A stretch of 64,000 bases of DNA. Origin: Actinoallomurus liliacearum (GTDB taxonomy: Bacteria; Actinomycetota; Actinomycetes; Streptosporangiales; Streptosporangiaceae). Of this stretch, positions 17,437 through 25,590 are shown one piece after another. The DNA lies in contig NZ_BAABHJ010000012.1 in assembly GCF_039542035.1 (NCBI RefSeq), positions 263,527-327,526 of the forward strand. The letters run 5' to 3'. Position 1 is the stretch's first letter. Each line of letters starts with the position of its first letter. Made by a program: the position numbers and the translations under genes. The notes below the pieces were generated by a model. The model searched no databases. It was not told the DNA's origin and saw only the letters and a list, made by a program, of their open reading frames with translations.

Positions 17437-17453
17437 ATCTCGTATACTGAGAC
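17437..17453. promoter_or_regulatory. ilvB copy of the 17-bp branched-chain operator
   Basis: ATCTCGTATACTGAGAC fits NTCTYRN5TGAGAY, also found upstream of leuB, cimA and the orphan leader. It contains TATACT, a plausible -10 element, so a bound protein would block RNA polymerase. The leader peptide begins 51 bp downstream. Confidence 0.7.
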
Positions 17454-17504
17454 ATACCGTCCAGGGATTTGACGCGGGCCGGGAAACCCACCATGGTTGA
17501 CACC

Positions 17505-17549
17505 ATGAACCGCAACCTGATTCTCGTACTTGGTCGGCGCGCAAGCTGA
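17505..17549 (+). CDS. ilvB leader peptide (transcription attenuator)
   Basis: 14-codon ORF MNRNLILVLGRRAS. The block Leu-Ile-Leu-Val-Leu makes ribosome progress depend on all three charged branched-chain tRNAs. An in-frame ATG at 17493 would make it 18 aa. Its last codons form the left arm of a hairpin and an intrinsic terminator follows, the classical attenuation arrangement before ilvBNC. Actinomycete ilvB genes are known to have such leaders. Confidence 0.88.
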   Translation: MNRNLILVLGRRAS

Positions 17550-17605
17550 CCGAGTAGATCGCTTGCGCGCTCCCCTCGACCGCCATCCGGCGCGAGGGGT
17601 TTTTT
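17537..17605 (+). promoter_or_regulatory. ilvB attenuator: leader hairpin plus intrinsic terminator
   Basis: First hairpin: GCGCGCAAGC (17537-17546) pairs perfectly with GCTTGCGCGC (17561-17570). Terminator: CCCCTCG (17572-17578) pairs with CGAGGGG (17593-17599), with an inner CGCC/GGCG stem, followed by six Ts (17600-17605). Ribosome position in the leader should decide whether RNA polymerase passes into ilvB. Confidence 0.88.
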
Positions 17606-17708
17606 GTTGGCCATAACCCCGGCCCCGCGCACCGCGTCCCGGACGGCACCGTCCGCACGGCACGCCAGGGGCAGAGCCCAGCGCTCAAGACCACCAAGGA
17701 TGAAGCAG

Positions 17709-19451
17709 ATGACCGAACGGATGACCGGATCCCAGGCGCTCATCAGAGCCCTGGAGGAGGTCGGCGTCGACACCGTCTTCGGGATCCCCGGCGGGGCCAT
17801 CCTCCCCGCGTACGACCCCCTCTTCGACTCGCAGAAGATCCGCCACATCCTTGTACGGCACGAGCAGGGCGCCGGGCACGCCGCTCAGGGGTACGCGCAG
17901 GCGACCGGCAAGGTGGGCGTGTGCATGGCGACCAGCGGTCCCGGGGCGACGAACCTCGTGACGCCGATCGCCGACGCGTACATGGACTCGGTGCCGATCG
18001 TCGCGATCACCGGCCAGGTCGCGAGCGGCGCGATCGGCACGGACGCCTTCCAGGAGGCGGACATCTCCGGCATCACGATGCCGATCACCAAGCACAACTT
18101 CCTCGTCACCGACCCGGCCGAGATCGGCCGGACGATCGCCGAGGCCTTCCACATCGCCTCGACCGGCCGCCCGGGTCCCGTCCTCGTCGACATCTCCAAG
18201 GACGCGCTGCAGAACGAGGTCGACTTCGTCTGGCCGCAGCCGATGCAGCTGCCCGGCTACCGGCCGGTGACGCGGCCGCACGCCAAGCAGGTGCGGGAGG
18301 CCGCCCGCCTGCTGATCGAGGCGAAGCGACCCGTGCTGTACGTCGGCGGCGGGGTCCTGAAGGCGCGGGCCGCCGCGGAGCTGCGCGCCCTCGCCGAGCT
18401 GACCGGCGCGCCGGTGGTGACCACACTGATGGCCAAGGGCGCGCTGCCCGACAGCCACCCGCTGCACATGGGCATGCCCGGCATGCACGGCAGCGTCGGC
18501 GCGGTGGGCGCCCTGCAGCGCTCGGACCTGCTGATCGCGCTGGGCGCGCGGTTCGACGACCGGGTCACCGGCAACCTGGACAGCTTCGCCACCGGCGCGA
18601 AGATCGTGCACGCCGACATCGACCCGGCCGAGATCTCCAAGAACCGCCACGCCGACGTGCCGATCGTCGGGGACGCCCGTGACGTCCTCACCGACCTGGT
18701 CAACGCCGTGCGCGCCGAGCACGCCGCGGGCCGCAAGGGCGATTACGAGGACTGGTGGCGCCAGCTCAACGCCTGGCGCGACACCTATCCGCTGGGCTAC
18801 GACCAGCCGGAGGACGGCAGCCTCGCCCCGCAGTACGCCATCGAGCGCATCGGCAAGGTCGTCGGCCCGGACGCGCTGTACATCGCCGGGGTCGGCCAGC
18901 ACCAGATGTGGACCGCGCAGTTCATCGGCTACGAGAACCCGGGGTCGTTCATCAACTCCGGCGGCCTCGGCACGATGGGCTTCGCCGTGCCGGCCGCGAT
19001 GGGCGCCAAGCAGGGCCGGCCCGAGACGCCGGTCTGGGCCATCGACGGCGACGGCTGCTTCCAGATGACCAACCAGGAGCTGGCCACCTGCGCCATCGAG
19101 GGCATCCCGATCAAGGTGGCGATCATCAACAACGGCAACCTCGGCATGGTCCGGCAGTGGCAGACCCTGTTCTACGACGGGCGCTACTCCAACACCGACC
19201 TGCAGTCCCGCCGGATCCCCGACTTCGTCAAGCTCGCGGAGGCGTACGGCTGCGTCGGGCTGCGCTGCGACAACCCCGCCGACGTGGACGCCACGATCGC
19301 CAAGGCCATGGAGATCAACGACGTCCCGGTCGTCATCGACTTCGTGGTCCACCAGGACGCGATGGTCTGGCCGATGGTGGCGGCCGGCACCGGCAACGAC
19401 GAGATCAAGATCGCCCGGGACATGGCGCCCGACTGGGAGAACGGTGACTGA
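17709..19451 (+). CDS. ilvB: Acetolactate synthase, catalytic (large) subunit
   Basis: 580-aa ThDP enzyme that condenses two pyruvates, or pyruvate and 2-oxobutyrate, in the first common step of valine/leucine and isoleucine synthesis. Catalytic Glu52 is in RHEQGAGHAAQGY. The ThDP/Mg motif starts at GDG (447-449) and runs to INNGNLGMVRQWQ. The central FAD-binding domain carries ALGARFDDRVTG. Start chosen at 17709 because AAGGA lies at 17696-17700; ATG 17700 is too close. Preceded by the leader/attenuator and followed after 5 bp by ilvN and then ilvC, one operon. Confidence 0.97.
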   Translation: MTERMTGSQALIRALEEVGVDTVFGIPGGAILPAYDPLFDSQKIRHILVRHEQGAGHAAQGYAQATGKVGVCMATSGPGATNLVTPIADAYMDSVPIVAITGQVASGAIGTDAFQEADISGITMPITKHNFLVTDPAEIGRTIAEAFHIASTGRPGPVLVDISKDALQNEVDFVWPQPMQLPGYRPVTRPHAKQVREAARLLIEAKRPVLYVGGGVLKARAAAELRALAELTGAPVVTTLMAKGALPDSHPLHMGMPGMHGSVGAVGALQRSDLLIALGARFDDRVTGNLDSFATGAKIVHADIDPAEISKNRHADVPIVGDARDVLTDLVNAVRAEHAAGRKGDYEDWWRQLNAWRDTYPLGYDQPEDGSLAPQYAIERIGKVVGPDALYIAGVGQHQMWTAQFIGYENPGSFINSGGLGTMGFAVPAAMGAKQGRPETPVWAIDGDGCFQMTNQELATCAIEGIPIKVAIINNGNLGMVRQWQTLFYDGRYSNTDLQSRRIPDFVKLAEAYGCVGLRCDNPADVDATIAKAMEINDVPVVIDFVVHQDAMVWPMVAAGTGNDEIKIARDMAPDWENGD

Positions 19452-19456
19452 CTGAG

Positions 19457-19981
19457 ATGAGCAGGCACACGCTTTCGGTGCTGGTCGAGAACAAGCCCGG
19501 CATCCTCGCCAGGGTCGCCGCGCTGTTCTCCCGGCGTGGATTCAACATCGACTCCCTCGCCGTCGGCACGACCGAGCATCCGGACATCTCCCGGATGACG
19601 ATCGTCGTCAACGTCGAGGAGCTCCCACTGGAGCAGGTCACCAAGCAGCTGAACAAGCTGGTCAACGTCATCAAGATCGTCGAGCTGGACTCCTCGGCCT
19701 CGGTGCAGCGCGAGCTGGTGCTGATAAAGGTCCGCGCCGACGCCGAGACCCGCTCGCAGGTCCTGGAGACCGTCCAGCTCTTCCGCGCGAAGGTCGTCGA
19801 CGTGGCCACGGACGCGGTCACGGTCGAGGCCACGGGAAGCAGGGACAAACTGGAGGCCCTGATCAGGGTCCTGGAGCCCTTCGGTATCAAGGAACTGGTG
19901 CAGTCGGGCATGGTGGCCATCGGCCGTGGCGCCCGCTCCATCACCGACCGCTCGTTGCGCGCCATCGAGCGCAGCGCGTGA
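19457..19981 (+). CDS. ilvN: Acetolactate synthase, regulatory (small) subunit
   Basis: 174 aa. The N-terminal ACT domain (HTLSVLVENKPGILARVAALFSRRGFNIDSLAVGTTE) binds valine for feedback inhibition; the C-terminal half activates IlvB. Length is normal for the actinobacterial small subunit. Starts 5 bp after ilvB, so expression is probably coupled. Confidence 0.97.
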   Translation: MSRHTLSVLVENKPGILARVAALFSRRGFNIDSLAVGTTEHPDISRMTIVVNVEELPLEQVTKQLNKLVNVIKIVELDSSASVQRELVLIKVRADAETRSQVLETVQLFRAKVVDVATDAVTVEATGSRDKLEALIRVLEPFGIKELVQSGMVAIGRGARSITDRSLRAIERSA

Positions 19982-20002
19982 ATTTCAGAGAGGCAAAGGC
20001 AA

Positions 20003-20995
20003 GTGGCTGAGATCTTCTACGACAACGACGCCGACCTGAGCGTCATCCAGGACCGCCACGTCGCGGTGCTCGGGTACGGCAGCCAGGGACACGCGCACGC
20101 GCTGTCGCTCCGCGACTCCGGTGTGGACGTCCGCGTCGGCCTGCCGAAGGACTCCAAGAGCCGGGAGAAGGCCGAGAACGACGGCCTGCGCGTCGTCACG
20201 CCCGAGGAGGCCTGTGAGGAGGCCGACCTCACGATGGTGCTGATCCCGGACCACCTGCAGCGGCAGGTGTACGCCGACGCGATCGCGCCGTCGCTCGTCG
20301 AGGGCGACGCCCTCTTCTTCGGGCACGGCCTGAACATCCGCTACGGCCTCATCGAGCCGCCGGAGGGCGTCGACGTGGCCATGGTCGCGCCCAAGGGCCC
20401 GGGCCACCTCGTGCGCCGCCAGTACACCGAGGGCCGCGGCGTGCCGGTGCTCGTCGCCGTCGAGCGCGACGCCAGCGGCAACGCCTGGCCGCTCACCCTC
20501 TCCTACGCGAAGGCCATCGGCGGCACCCGGCCGGGCGCGCTGAAGACGACCTTCACCGAGGAGACCGAGACCGACCTGTTCGGCGAGCAGGCCGTGCTCT
20601 GCGGCGGCGTGTCCGAGCTCATCAAGGCGGGCTTCCAGACCCTCGTCGAGGCCGGGTACCAGCCCGAGGCCGCCTACTTCGAGTGCCTGCACGAGATGAA
20701 GCTGATCGTCGACCTCATGTACGAGGGCGGCCTGTCCAAGATGCGCTGGTCGATCTCGGACACCGCGGAGTTCGGTGACTACACCCGCGGCCCGCGCATC
20801 ATCACCGACCAGACCCGCGAGGAGATGCGCAAGATCCTCAAGGAGATCCAGGACGGCACCTTCACCCGGGAGCTCGTGGAGGAGTTCGACGCCGGCCGGC
20901 CGAACTTCCTCAAGCGCCGCGAGGAGGAGCAGAACTCCCCGATCGAGCAGACCGGCGCCAAGCTCCGCCCGATGATGTCCTGGATCCAGGACTGA
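20003..20995 (+). CDS. ilvC: Ketol-acid reductoisomerase (class I)
   Basis: 330 aa. Converts acetolactate or acetohydroxybutyrate to the dihydroxy acid with NADPH. The nucleotide motif is GYGSQGHAHALSL; SKSR after the second strand fits NADPH preference. The catalytic knotted domain shows TETDLFGEQAVLCGG (metal ligands) and the later Glu-rich helices. GTG start at 20003 with AGAGAGGCAAAGG upstream. The third gene of the operon; ilvD is not in this window. Confidence 0.97.
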   Translation: MAEIFYDNDADLSVIQDRHVAVLGYGSQGHAHALSLRDSGVDVRVGLPKDSKSREKAENDGLRVVTPEEACEEADLTMVLIPDHLQRQVYADAIAPSLVEGDALFFGHGLNIRYGLIEPPEGVDVAMVAPKGPGHLVRRQYTEGRGVPVLVAVERDASGNAWPLTLSYAKAIGGTRPGALKTTFTEETETDLFGEQAVLCGGVSELIKAGFQTLVEAGYQPEAAYFECLHEMKLIVDLMYEGGLSKMRWSISDTAEFGDYTRGPRIITDQTREEMRKILKEIQDGTFTRELVEEFDAGRPNFLKRREEEQNSPIEQTGAKLRPMMSWIQD

Positions 20996-21040
20996 GCTGC
21001 AGGACTGAGCTCGCGGCCTGAGCCTCGACGGCCGATCCTC

Positions 21041-21072
21041 GCCCCGGCGCGTGCTTCCGCACGCGCCGGGGC
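21041..21072 (+). terminator. ilvBNC operon terminator
   Basis: A perfect 14-bp stem (GCCCCGGCGCGTGC with its complement) and a TTCC tetraloop, 45 bp after ilvC. No T run. The sequence AGGACTGAGCT just before it is duplicated (20989 and 21001 region). Confidence 0.82.
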
Positions 21073-21128
21073 GACGTCGTTCGAGGGGTTCGAAACTCGG
21101 CAACCGCCGGAGCCTCGCGGGTGGTCAA

Positions 21129-21151
21129 TAGCACTTTGTAAGTCAGTGCTA
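21129..21151. promoter_or_regulatory. Inverted repeat upstream of the membrane/ThyA-like pair
   Basis: TAGCACT-N9-AGTGCTA in a locally AT-richer stretch within the roughly 300-bp gap between ilvC and the membrane protein gene. A possible operator or promoter element; nothing else in the gap (20996-21301) was recognised besides the ilvBNC terminator. Confidence 0.45.
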
Positions 21152-21301
21152 CGAATGCCGATTCAGGACGCGCCTCAACGTGATTCCGGCGCAGACCGGT
21201 GGCGGGAAGGAGGATACTGAGGGCGGCGAAATGGGCGGTTTCGACTCCGGTGGCATGGTTGCCCGGAGCCGTGCCGTGAGGCGCGAGAGCGGGACGGGCT
21301 C

Positions 21302-22000
21302 ATGCGTAAGACATCTTTAGGATCTCCCAAGACCGAACTTCACGTACGCCGGGCCGACATCGACCCGACCGACTTCATTCCCCTCCTTGCCACCGACTTC
21401 GGCGGCATCTACCAGGTCTACCTCGCAGCCTCGGACGAGCGGCTGAAGATGCTCCGGTTCGCGATGAGCCTGCTGGCCGCGCCGTTCGCCGCGGTCGTCG
21501 CACTGGCGAGCGCCAAGGTCCTCGACCCGGCCGCGCTGACGTCCTGGCATCGCATCCCGCCGTACGTCTTCGCACTCACGGCGATCTTCGGGGCGATGGG
21601 CGTCCTGCCGTACCTCCGCCTGATCGAGGCGACGTCCCGGCACCTGCGCACGGCGCGCGCGGTCAACAACTTCCGGCTGCTGTACGTCGAGGAGCTCCGC
21701 GACCACTTCAGCCAGGTCGGCTGGGCGCCTAACCTGCCGGTGGACCCCGCCTACCCGGAGGCGTTCGCGCCGACGTCGAGCTCCGGCCTCACCGCCATCG
21801 GGCTCGCGGTCGTCGACGCGGCGTACATCTCGATCGGGCTGCTCGGACTGTCGGGCGCGCGGCCGACCGCGATCGTCGTGACGATCTGGATCGCGGTCAC
21901 CGCCACGCTGCTGTTCCTCATCTACCACGTCCGTCTCGGCGCGGCCCGGCGGCGCCAGGGCCCGGCCAACCCGTACGGCTTCCCGTCGGTGGAGTCCTGA
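21302..22000 (+). CDS. Four-helix membrane protein of unknown function
   Basis: 232 aa with no family recognised. An N-terminal cytosolic segment (LLATDFGGIYQVYLAASDERLKMLRF) leads to a hydrophobic hairpin (about 52-72 and 84-104), a soluble stretch of about 50 residues, and a second hairpin (about 160-180 and 188-207), ending with basic residues. This layout resembles small two-hairpin effectors, but I see no defining motif. The next gene starts 2 bp after its stop, so both belong to one translationally coupled unit with a thymidylate-synthase-fold protein. The ribosome site is weak. Confidence 0.7.
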   Translation: MRKTSLGSPKTELHVRRADIDPTDFIPLLATDFGGIYQVYLAASDERLKMLRFAMSLLAAPFAAVVALASAKVLDPAALTSWHRIPPYVFALTAIFGAMGVLPYLRLIEATSRHLRTARAVNNFRLLYVEELRDHFSQVGWAPNLPVDPAYPEAFAPTSSSGLTAIGLAVVDAAYISIGLLGLSGARPTAIVVTIWIAVTATLLFLIYHVRLGAARRRQGPANPYGFPSVES

Positions 22001-22001
22001 G

Positions 22002-22628
22002 GTGGAACGCTGGCACACGTGCGGAGAGGCGTGGATCGGCCTCATGCGGCACGTCTGGACGACGGGGGTGGCCGACCTCGACGACCGCGGCCCGGTCATC
22101 GAGGCGCCACCCCGGCTGTTCGAGATAGCGACGCTCGGCTGGGACGATCCGATCGTCCGCGCGTACGGCGACACGGAGGCCGTCGCCCGCTACACGGCGA
22201 AGTTCACCAGAACGGACGTCGTGCCGCCGTTCAAGTACAGCTACGGCGCGCGGCTGCGCGACGCGCTCGGCGTCGACCAGATCGACTGGGTGATCGAGCT
22301 GCTGCGGTCCCGTCCGTGGACGAAGAGCGGATGGATCTCCCTGACGGTCCCCGGCGAGCGGCAGGACGCCGTGCCGTGCCTCGCCGCCCTGGCGTTCCGC
22401 GTGCGGTCCTCGCGCGTCTCGATGACCGCGACGTTCCGCTCGCAGAACGCCTACACGAGCTACCTGAACTACCTGCCGCTGCGCGCGGTGCAGCTCGAAG
22501 TGGCCGGGGCGGTCGGCCTTCCCGCGGGGACGATGCGGGTCTTCGTCGACGTGCCGCACGTGTACATCGCCGACACCGGCGCGGTCACCGCCGTCCTGGC
22601 CCGTACCGCGATGCGCAGCGTGGCCTGA
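22002..22628 (+). CDS. Thymidylate-synthase-fold protein (ThyA-like)
   Basis: 208 aa, GTG start. The C-terminal half follows the ThyA pattern: the nucleophile segment QDAVPCLAALAFRVR (Cys126 in place of PPCH), then TATFRSQNAY (Arg146-Ser147 match the phosphate-binding RS; the following Asp is Asn149), and FVDVPHVYIAD (the D-x-H-x-Y segment). The N-terminal half (VADLDDRGPVIEAP) resembles short archaeal-type ThyA. Possible substrates are dUMP, dCMP or CMP (as for hydroxymethylases). The pairing with a membrane protein suggests a role other than housekeeping dTMP synthesis; that is inference. Family call moderately sure, reaction unknown. Confidence 0.72.
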   Translation: MERWHTCGEAWIGLMRHVWTTGVADLDDRGPVIEAPPRLFEIATLGWDDPIVRAYGDTEAVARYTAKFTRTDVVPPFKYSYGARLRDALGVDQIDWVIELLRSRPWTKSGWISLTVPGERQDAVPCLAALAFRVRSSRVSMTATFRSQNAYTSYLNYLPLRAVQLEVAGAVGLPAGTMRVFVDVPHVYIADTGAVTAVLARTAMRSVA

Positions 22629-22687
22629 CCGCGCCGCCGACGGGACCCCGTGCGCGGCCCCGCGGCCTGCTCCCGGCGAGCGATCGG

Positions 22688-23362
22688 TCAGCGCCGGACG
22701 ACGTCGGCGTTCATCTCGGCGAGGAACTCCTCGCTCTCGGCGTCGGCGACGTGGGCGAACACGGGAACGTCGCTGCTCGGCAGCTTCTCCATGATCGCCT
22801 GCAGCAGCTCGTTGGCCAGCTGCGGGTCGGCGCCCTCGGAGAGCACGACGTGCAGCATGATGCCCTCCACGCCGCTCGGCATCCGGACGTCGGAGATCCA
22901 GACCCGCTCGACCGCGGGGTAGTCCGCCAGCCGCTCGGCGACGCCCGTCTTCAGGGGCGCGACCAGCTCGTGCTCGCTGGCGCGGAACGCCACCTCGACG
23001 TCCTCGTCGACGCCCATGCCCTGGGTGACGAGGTAGCCCTGGATGTCGCTGAACGGGATGAGCGCGGCGTCGTCGCTCTCCGGGTCGATCACCATCGCCT
23101 GGACCTCGCCGCTGCGGGCGATCTCCAGCAGCAGGGCCGCGTCGGCGTGCTGGAACTCCTCACTGTCGGACTTCTCGCTGTACGCCTCCGGGCGGGTGAA
23201 GGCGGCGAGCGCGACGCTCTCGTCCTCGAGCTGCCCCACCAGGACCGAGCCGTCGGGGTTCGTCACGATGAGGACCCCGCCGTCGACGAGCGAGCGCAGG
23301 ATCTCCTCAGGTTCACCGCGCTGAGCGAGCACGTCGGCCAGCTTCGGGTTTCCATTAGCCAT
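22688..23362 (-). CDS. SseB family protein
   Basis: 224 aa cytosolic protein with the SseB N-terminal domain (VLIVTNPDGSVLVGQLEDESVALAAFTRPEAY... ALLLEIARSGEVQAMVIDPESDDAALIPF) and a C-terminal SseB-like half. SseB was named for enhanced serine sensitivity; its biochemical role is unsettled. Start at 23362 (MANGNPKL) is preferred to the longer frame beginning 33 bp upstream. It lies divergent to serA, the first enzyme of serine synthesis, which makes the serine link notable although common placement is not proven. Confidence 0.82.
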   Translation of the reverse strand: MANGNPKLADVLAQRGEPEEILRSLVDGGVLIVTNPDGSVLVGQLEDESVALAAFTRPEAYSEKSDSEEFQHADAALLLEIARSGEVQAMVIDPESDDAALIPFSDIQGYLVTQGMGVDEDVEVAFRASEHELVAPLKTGVAERLADYPAVERVWISDVRMPSGVEGIMLHVVLSEGADPQLANELLQAIMEKLPSSDVPVFAHVADAESEEFLAEMNADVVRR

Positions 23363-23598
23363 ACGCCCGACACTAGTGCGTGGGGGGTACCCCATGGGCC
23401 GATCCTGGCCACGGGACCAGGTATTGGCCCGATCCCACTGGCGTGTTCACCGCCTGTAATTACCATCGTGTAGGGCGAGGTCACGCCGCGCGCGCTCCGG
23501 CGGACGCATGCCCCCACGCCGTGCAGCCACACGTAGGGGGTCGTGCCGTGACCGAGCGGGCACAGCACCGTGGTCATGAGGCCGACGAAGGAGGTCTC

Positions 23599-25182
23599 AT
23601 GACAAGACCGGTGGTCCTCATCGCCGAACAGCTCTCGCCCGCGGGTCTGGCGCTGCTGGAGCCGGACTTCGAGATCCGCCACGTCGACGGCGCCGACCGC
23701 GGCGCGCTGCTCGCCGCGGTGGCGGACGCGGACGCGCTGATCGTCCGCAGCGCGACGACGGTCGACGCGCCGGTGTTCGCCGCCGCGCCCCGGCTCCGCG
23801 TCGTCGCCCGCGCAGGGGTCGGCCTCGACAACGTCGACGTCGAGGCGGCGACCAGGGCCGGCGTCATGGTCGTGAACGCGCCGACCTCCAACATCGTGAC
23901 CGCCGCCGAGCACGCGATCGCGCTGCTGCTGGCCACCGCCCGGAACGTCCCGCAGGCCCACTCCTCGCTGAAGCGCGGCGAGTGGCGGCGCGCCGCCTAC
24001 ACCGGCGTCGAACTGCAGGACAAGACGCTCGGCGTGCTCGGGCTGGGCCGCATCGGCGTGCTCGTCGCGCAGCGGCTCGCCGCGTTCGGCATGCAGGTGA
24101 TCGCCTACGACCCGTACGTCCAGGCGGCCCAGGCGGCGCAGTTCGGCGCGCGGCTCGTCCCGCTCGACGAACTGCTGCGCGCCAGCGACTTCATCACCGT
24201 GCACCTGCCGAAGACCCCCGAGACGCTGGGCCTGCTCGGCGACCGGGAGCTGCGGCTGGTCAAGCCGTCGGTGCGGATCGTCAACGCCGCGCGCGGGGGC
24301 ATCATCGACGAGGACGCCCTCGACCTCGCGCTGAAGGAGGGGCGTGTCGCGGGCGCGGGCCTCGACGTGTTCGGCACCGAGCCGTGCACGGACAGCCCCC
24401 TCTTCCAGCACGACAACCTCGTGGTCACCCCGCACCTGGGGGCGAGCACGCACGAGGCGCAGGAGAAGGCCGGCACGCAGGTGGCGCGGTCGGTCCGGCT
24501 GGCGCTCGCCGGCGAGTTCGTGCCGGACGCGGTGAACGTACGCGGCGGCGTCGTCGCGGAGGACGTCAAGCCGGCGCTGCCGCTCGCGGAGAAGCTCGGG
24601 CGGATCTTCACCGCGCTCGCCGGCGGGCTGCCCGTGCGCGTCGAGGTCGACGTACGCGGGGAGATCACCGCCCATGACGTGAAGGTGCTGGAGCTGGCCG
24701 CGCTGAAGGGCGCGTTCACCGACGTCGTCGAGGAGGCGGTGACGTACGTCAACGCGCCCCTCCTGTCCCGCGCCCGCGGCGTCGAGGTGACGCTGACCAC
24801 CAGCGCGGACAGCCCGGACTGGCGCAACCTCCTGGCGGTCCGCGGCACGATGCCCGACGGCGCGGTCGTCTCGGTGTCCGGCACGCTGACCGGGCCGCGG
24901 CACGTGGAGCGGATCGTCGAGGTCAACGGCTACGCCATGGAGATCGCCCCGGCGGCGCACATGGGCTTCTTCACCTACACCGACCGGCCCGGGATGGTCG
25001 GCGTGGTGGGCCGCCTGCTCGGCGACGCGGGCGTCAACATCGCCGGGATGCAGGTGGGCCGGCACGAGAAGGGCGGCCGGGCGCTGATCGCGCTGACCGT
25101 CGACTCCGCGCTGGCCCCCGAGCTCGTCGACGCGATCGCCGAGGAGATCGGCGCCGACCAGGGCCGCCGGGTCGATCTTTAG
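23599..25182 (+). CDS. serA: D-3-phosphoglycerate dehydrogenase (long, ACT-containing type)
   Basis: 527 aa. Oxidises 3-phosphoglycerate to 3-phosphohydroxypyruvate in serine synthesis. The NAD fold has VLGLGRIGVLVAQRL; catalytic residues sit in NAARGGIIDEDAL (Arg), DVFGTEPC (Glu) and VTPHLGAST (His). An intervening ASB domain (about 320-450) and a C-terminal ACT domain (FFTYTDRPGMVGVVGRLLGDAGVNIAGMQVGR) match the actinobacterial feedback-inhibited form. GGAGG precedes ATG 23599. Confidence 0.97.
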   Translation: MTRPVVLIAEQLSPAGLALLEPDFEIRHVDGADRGALLAAVADADALIVRSATTVDAPVFAAAPRLRVVARAGVGLDNVDVEAATRAGVMVVNAPTSNIVTAAEHAIALLLATARNVPQAHSSLKRGEWRRAAYTGVELQDKTLGVLGLGRIGVLVAQRLAAFGMQVIAYDPYVQAAQAAQFGARLVPLDELLRASDFITVHLPKTPETLGLLGDRELRLVKPSVRIVNAARGGIIDEDALDLALKEGRVAGAGLDVFGTEPCTDSPLFQHDNLVVTPHLGASTHEAQEKAGTQVARSVRLALAGEFVPDAVNVRGGVVAEDVKPALPLAEKLGRIFTALAGGLPVRVEVDVRGEITAHDVKVLELAALKGAFTDVVEEAVTYVNAPLLSRARGVEVTLTTSADSPDWRNLLAVRGTMPDGAVVSVSGTLTGPRHVERIVEVNGYAMEIAPAAHMGFFTYTDRPGMVGVVGRLLGDAGVNIAGMQVGRHEKGGRALIALTVDSALAPELVDAIAEEIGADQGRRVDL

Positions 25183-25249
25183 AAGGGAGATCCATCGTCA
25201 GGGGAGGGGCGGAAGAGTCTGCAGGTGGCAGGGGATCGCCCGGCAACGT

Positions 25250-25266
25250 GTCTTGAGATGTGAGAT
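25250..25266. promoter_or_regulatory. Orphan-leader copy of the 17-bp branched-chain operator
   Basis: GTCTTGAGATGTGAGAT fits NTCTYRN5TGAGAY with the same 6-5-6 spacing as the sites before ilvB, leuB and cimA. It lies 54 bp before the orphan leader peptide, matching the 51-bp and 44-bp spacings at ilvB and cimA. Confidence 0.65.
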
Positions 25267-25320
25267 TCCTGGCCGCGACCCGAGACAGGGCGGGGCGCAG
25301 CGGGTAGCGTCGAGAAGGTC

Positions 25321-25365
25321 ATGCGGCGCTGCGTACTCATCATTCGCTGCCGCGGCGGGGCCTGA
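25321..25365 (+). CDS. Orphan branched-chain-type leader peptide
   Basis: 14-codon ORF MRRCVLIIRCRGGA with AGAAGG 3-8 bp upstream. Like the ilvB and cimA leaders it is exactly 14 codons, has a hydrophobic block of branched-chain residues (Val-Leu-Ile-Ile) in its first half, and its last codons form the left arm of a 10-bp hairpin. Two Cys codons are also present. No amino-acid biosynthetic gene follows; the next same-strand ORF encodes 45 aa. Confidence 0.75.
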   Translation: MRRCVLIIRCRGGA

Positions 25366-25394
25366 TCTTCGGGCAGGCCGGCGACCCGCCGCGG
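25350..25394 (+). promoter_or_regulatory. Leader hairpin of the orphan cassette
   Basis: CCGCGGCGGG (25350-25359) pairs perfectly with CCCGCCGCGG (25385-25394) around the leader stop codon. The same geometry is seen at ilvB and cimA, but here no T-tailed terminator follows. Confidence 0.7.
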
Positions 25395-25437
25395 AGTTCG
25401 CCGCTGGCCGTGAGTCCCACCTGATCCGTTCGCCCTG

Positions 25438-25575
25438 ATGACCATCTTCACGGAGACGAATCCCATGGACGCCACTTCCGCCTGGACCCCCGCCGACGAC
25501 GCCGCCGAAGAGGCGGCCAGAGCCGTGCAGACCGCGCTGGACCGCCGCGACAACGGCGGCGCCGCCGGTCGCTAG
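25438..25575 (+). CDS. Small 45-aa ORF downstream of the orphan leader
   Basis: MTIFTETNPMDATSAWTPADD... 45 codons (an internal ATG at 25465 would give 36). Acidic, Ala-rich, with a predicted helix (DAAEEAARAVQTALDRR) and a Gly-rich end. No strong ribosome site before 25438; GGAGACGAA precedes the internal ATG. A hairpin begins 16 bp after the stop (25591-25616), which suggests a short transcript ending there. No family recognised; it may be a real small protein or the coding remnant of a lost gene. Confidence 0.5.
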   Translation: MTIFTETNPMDATSAWTPADDAAEEAARAVQTALDRRDNGGAAGR

Positions 25576-25590
25576 GGTCTGATCTCAAAG

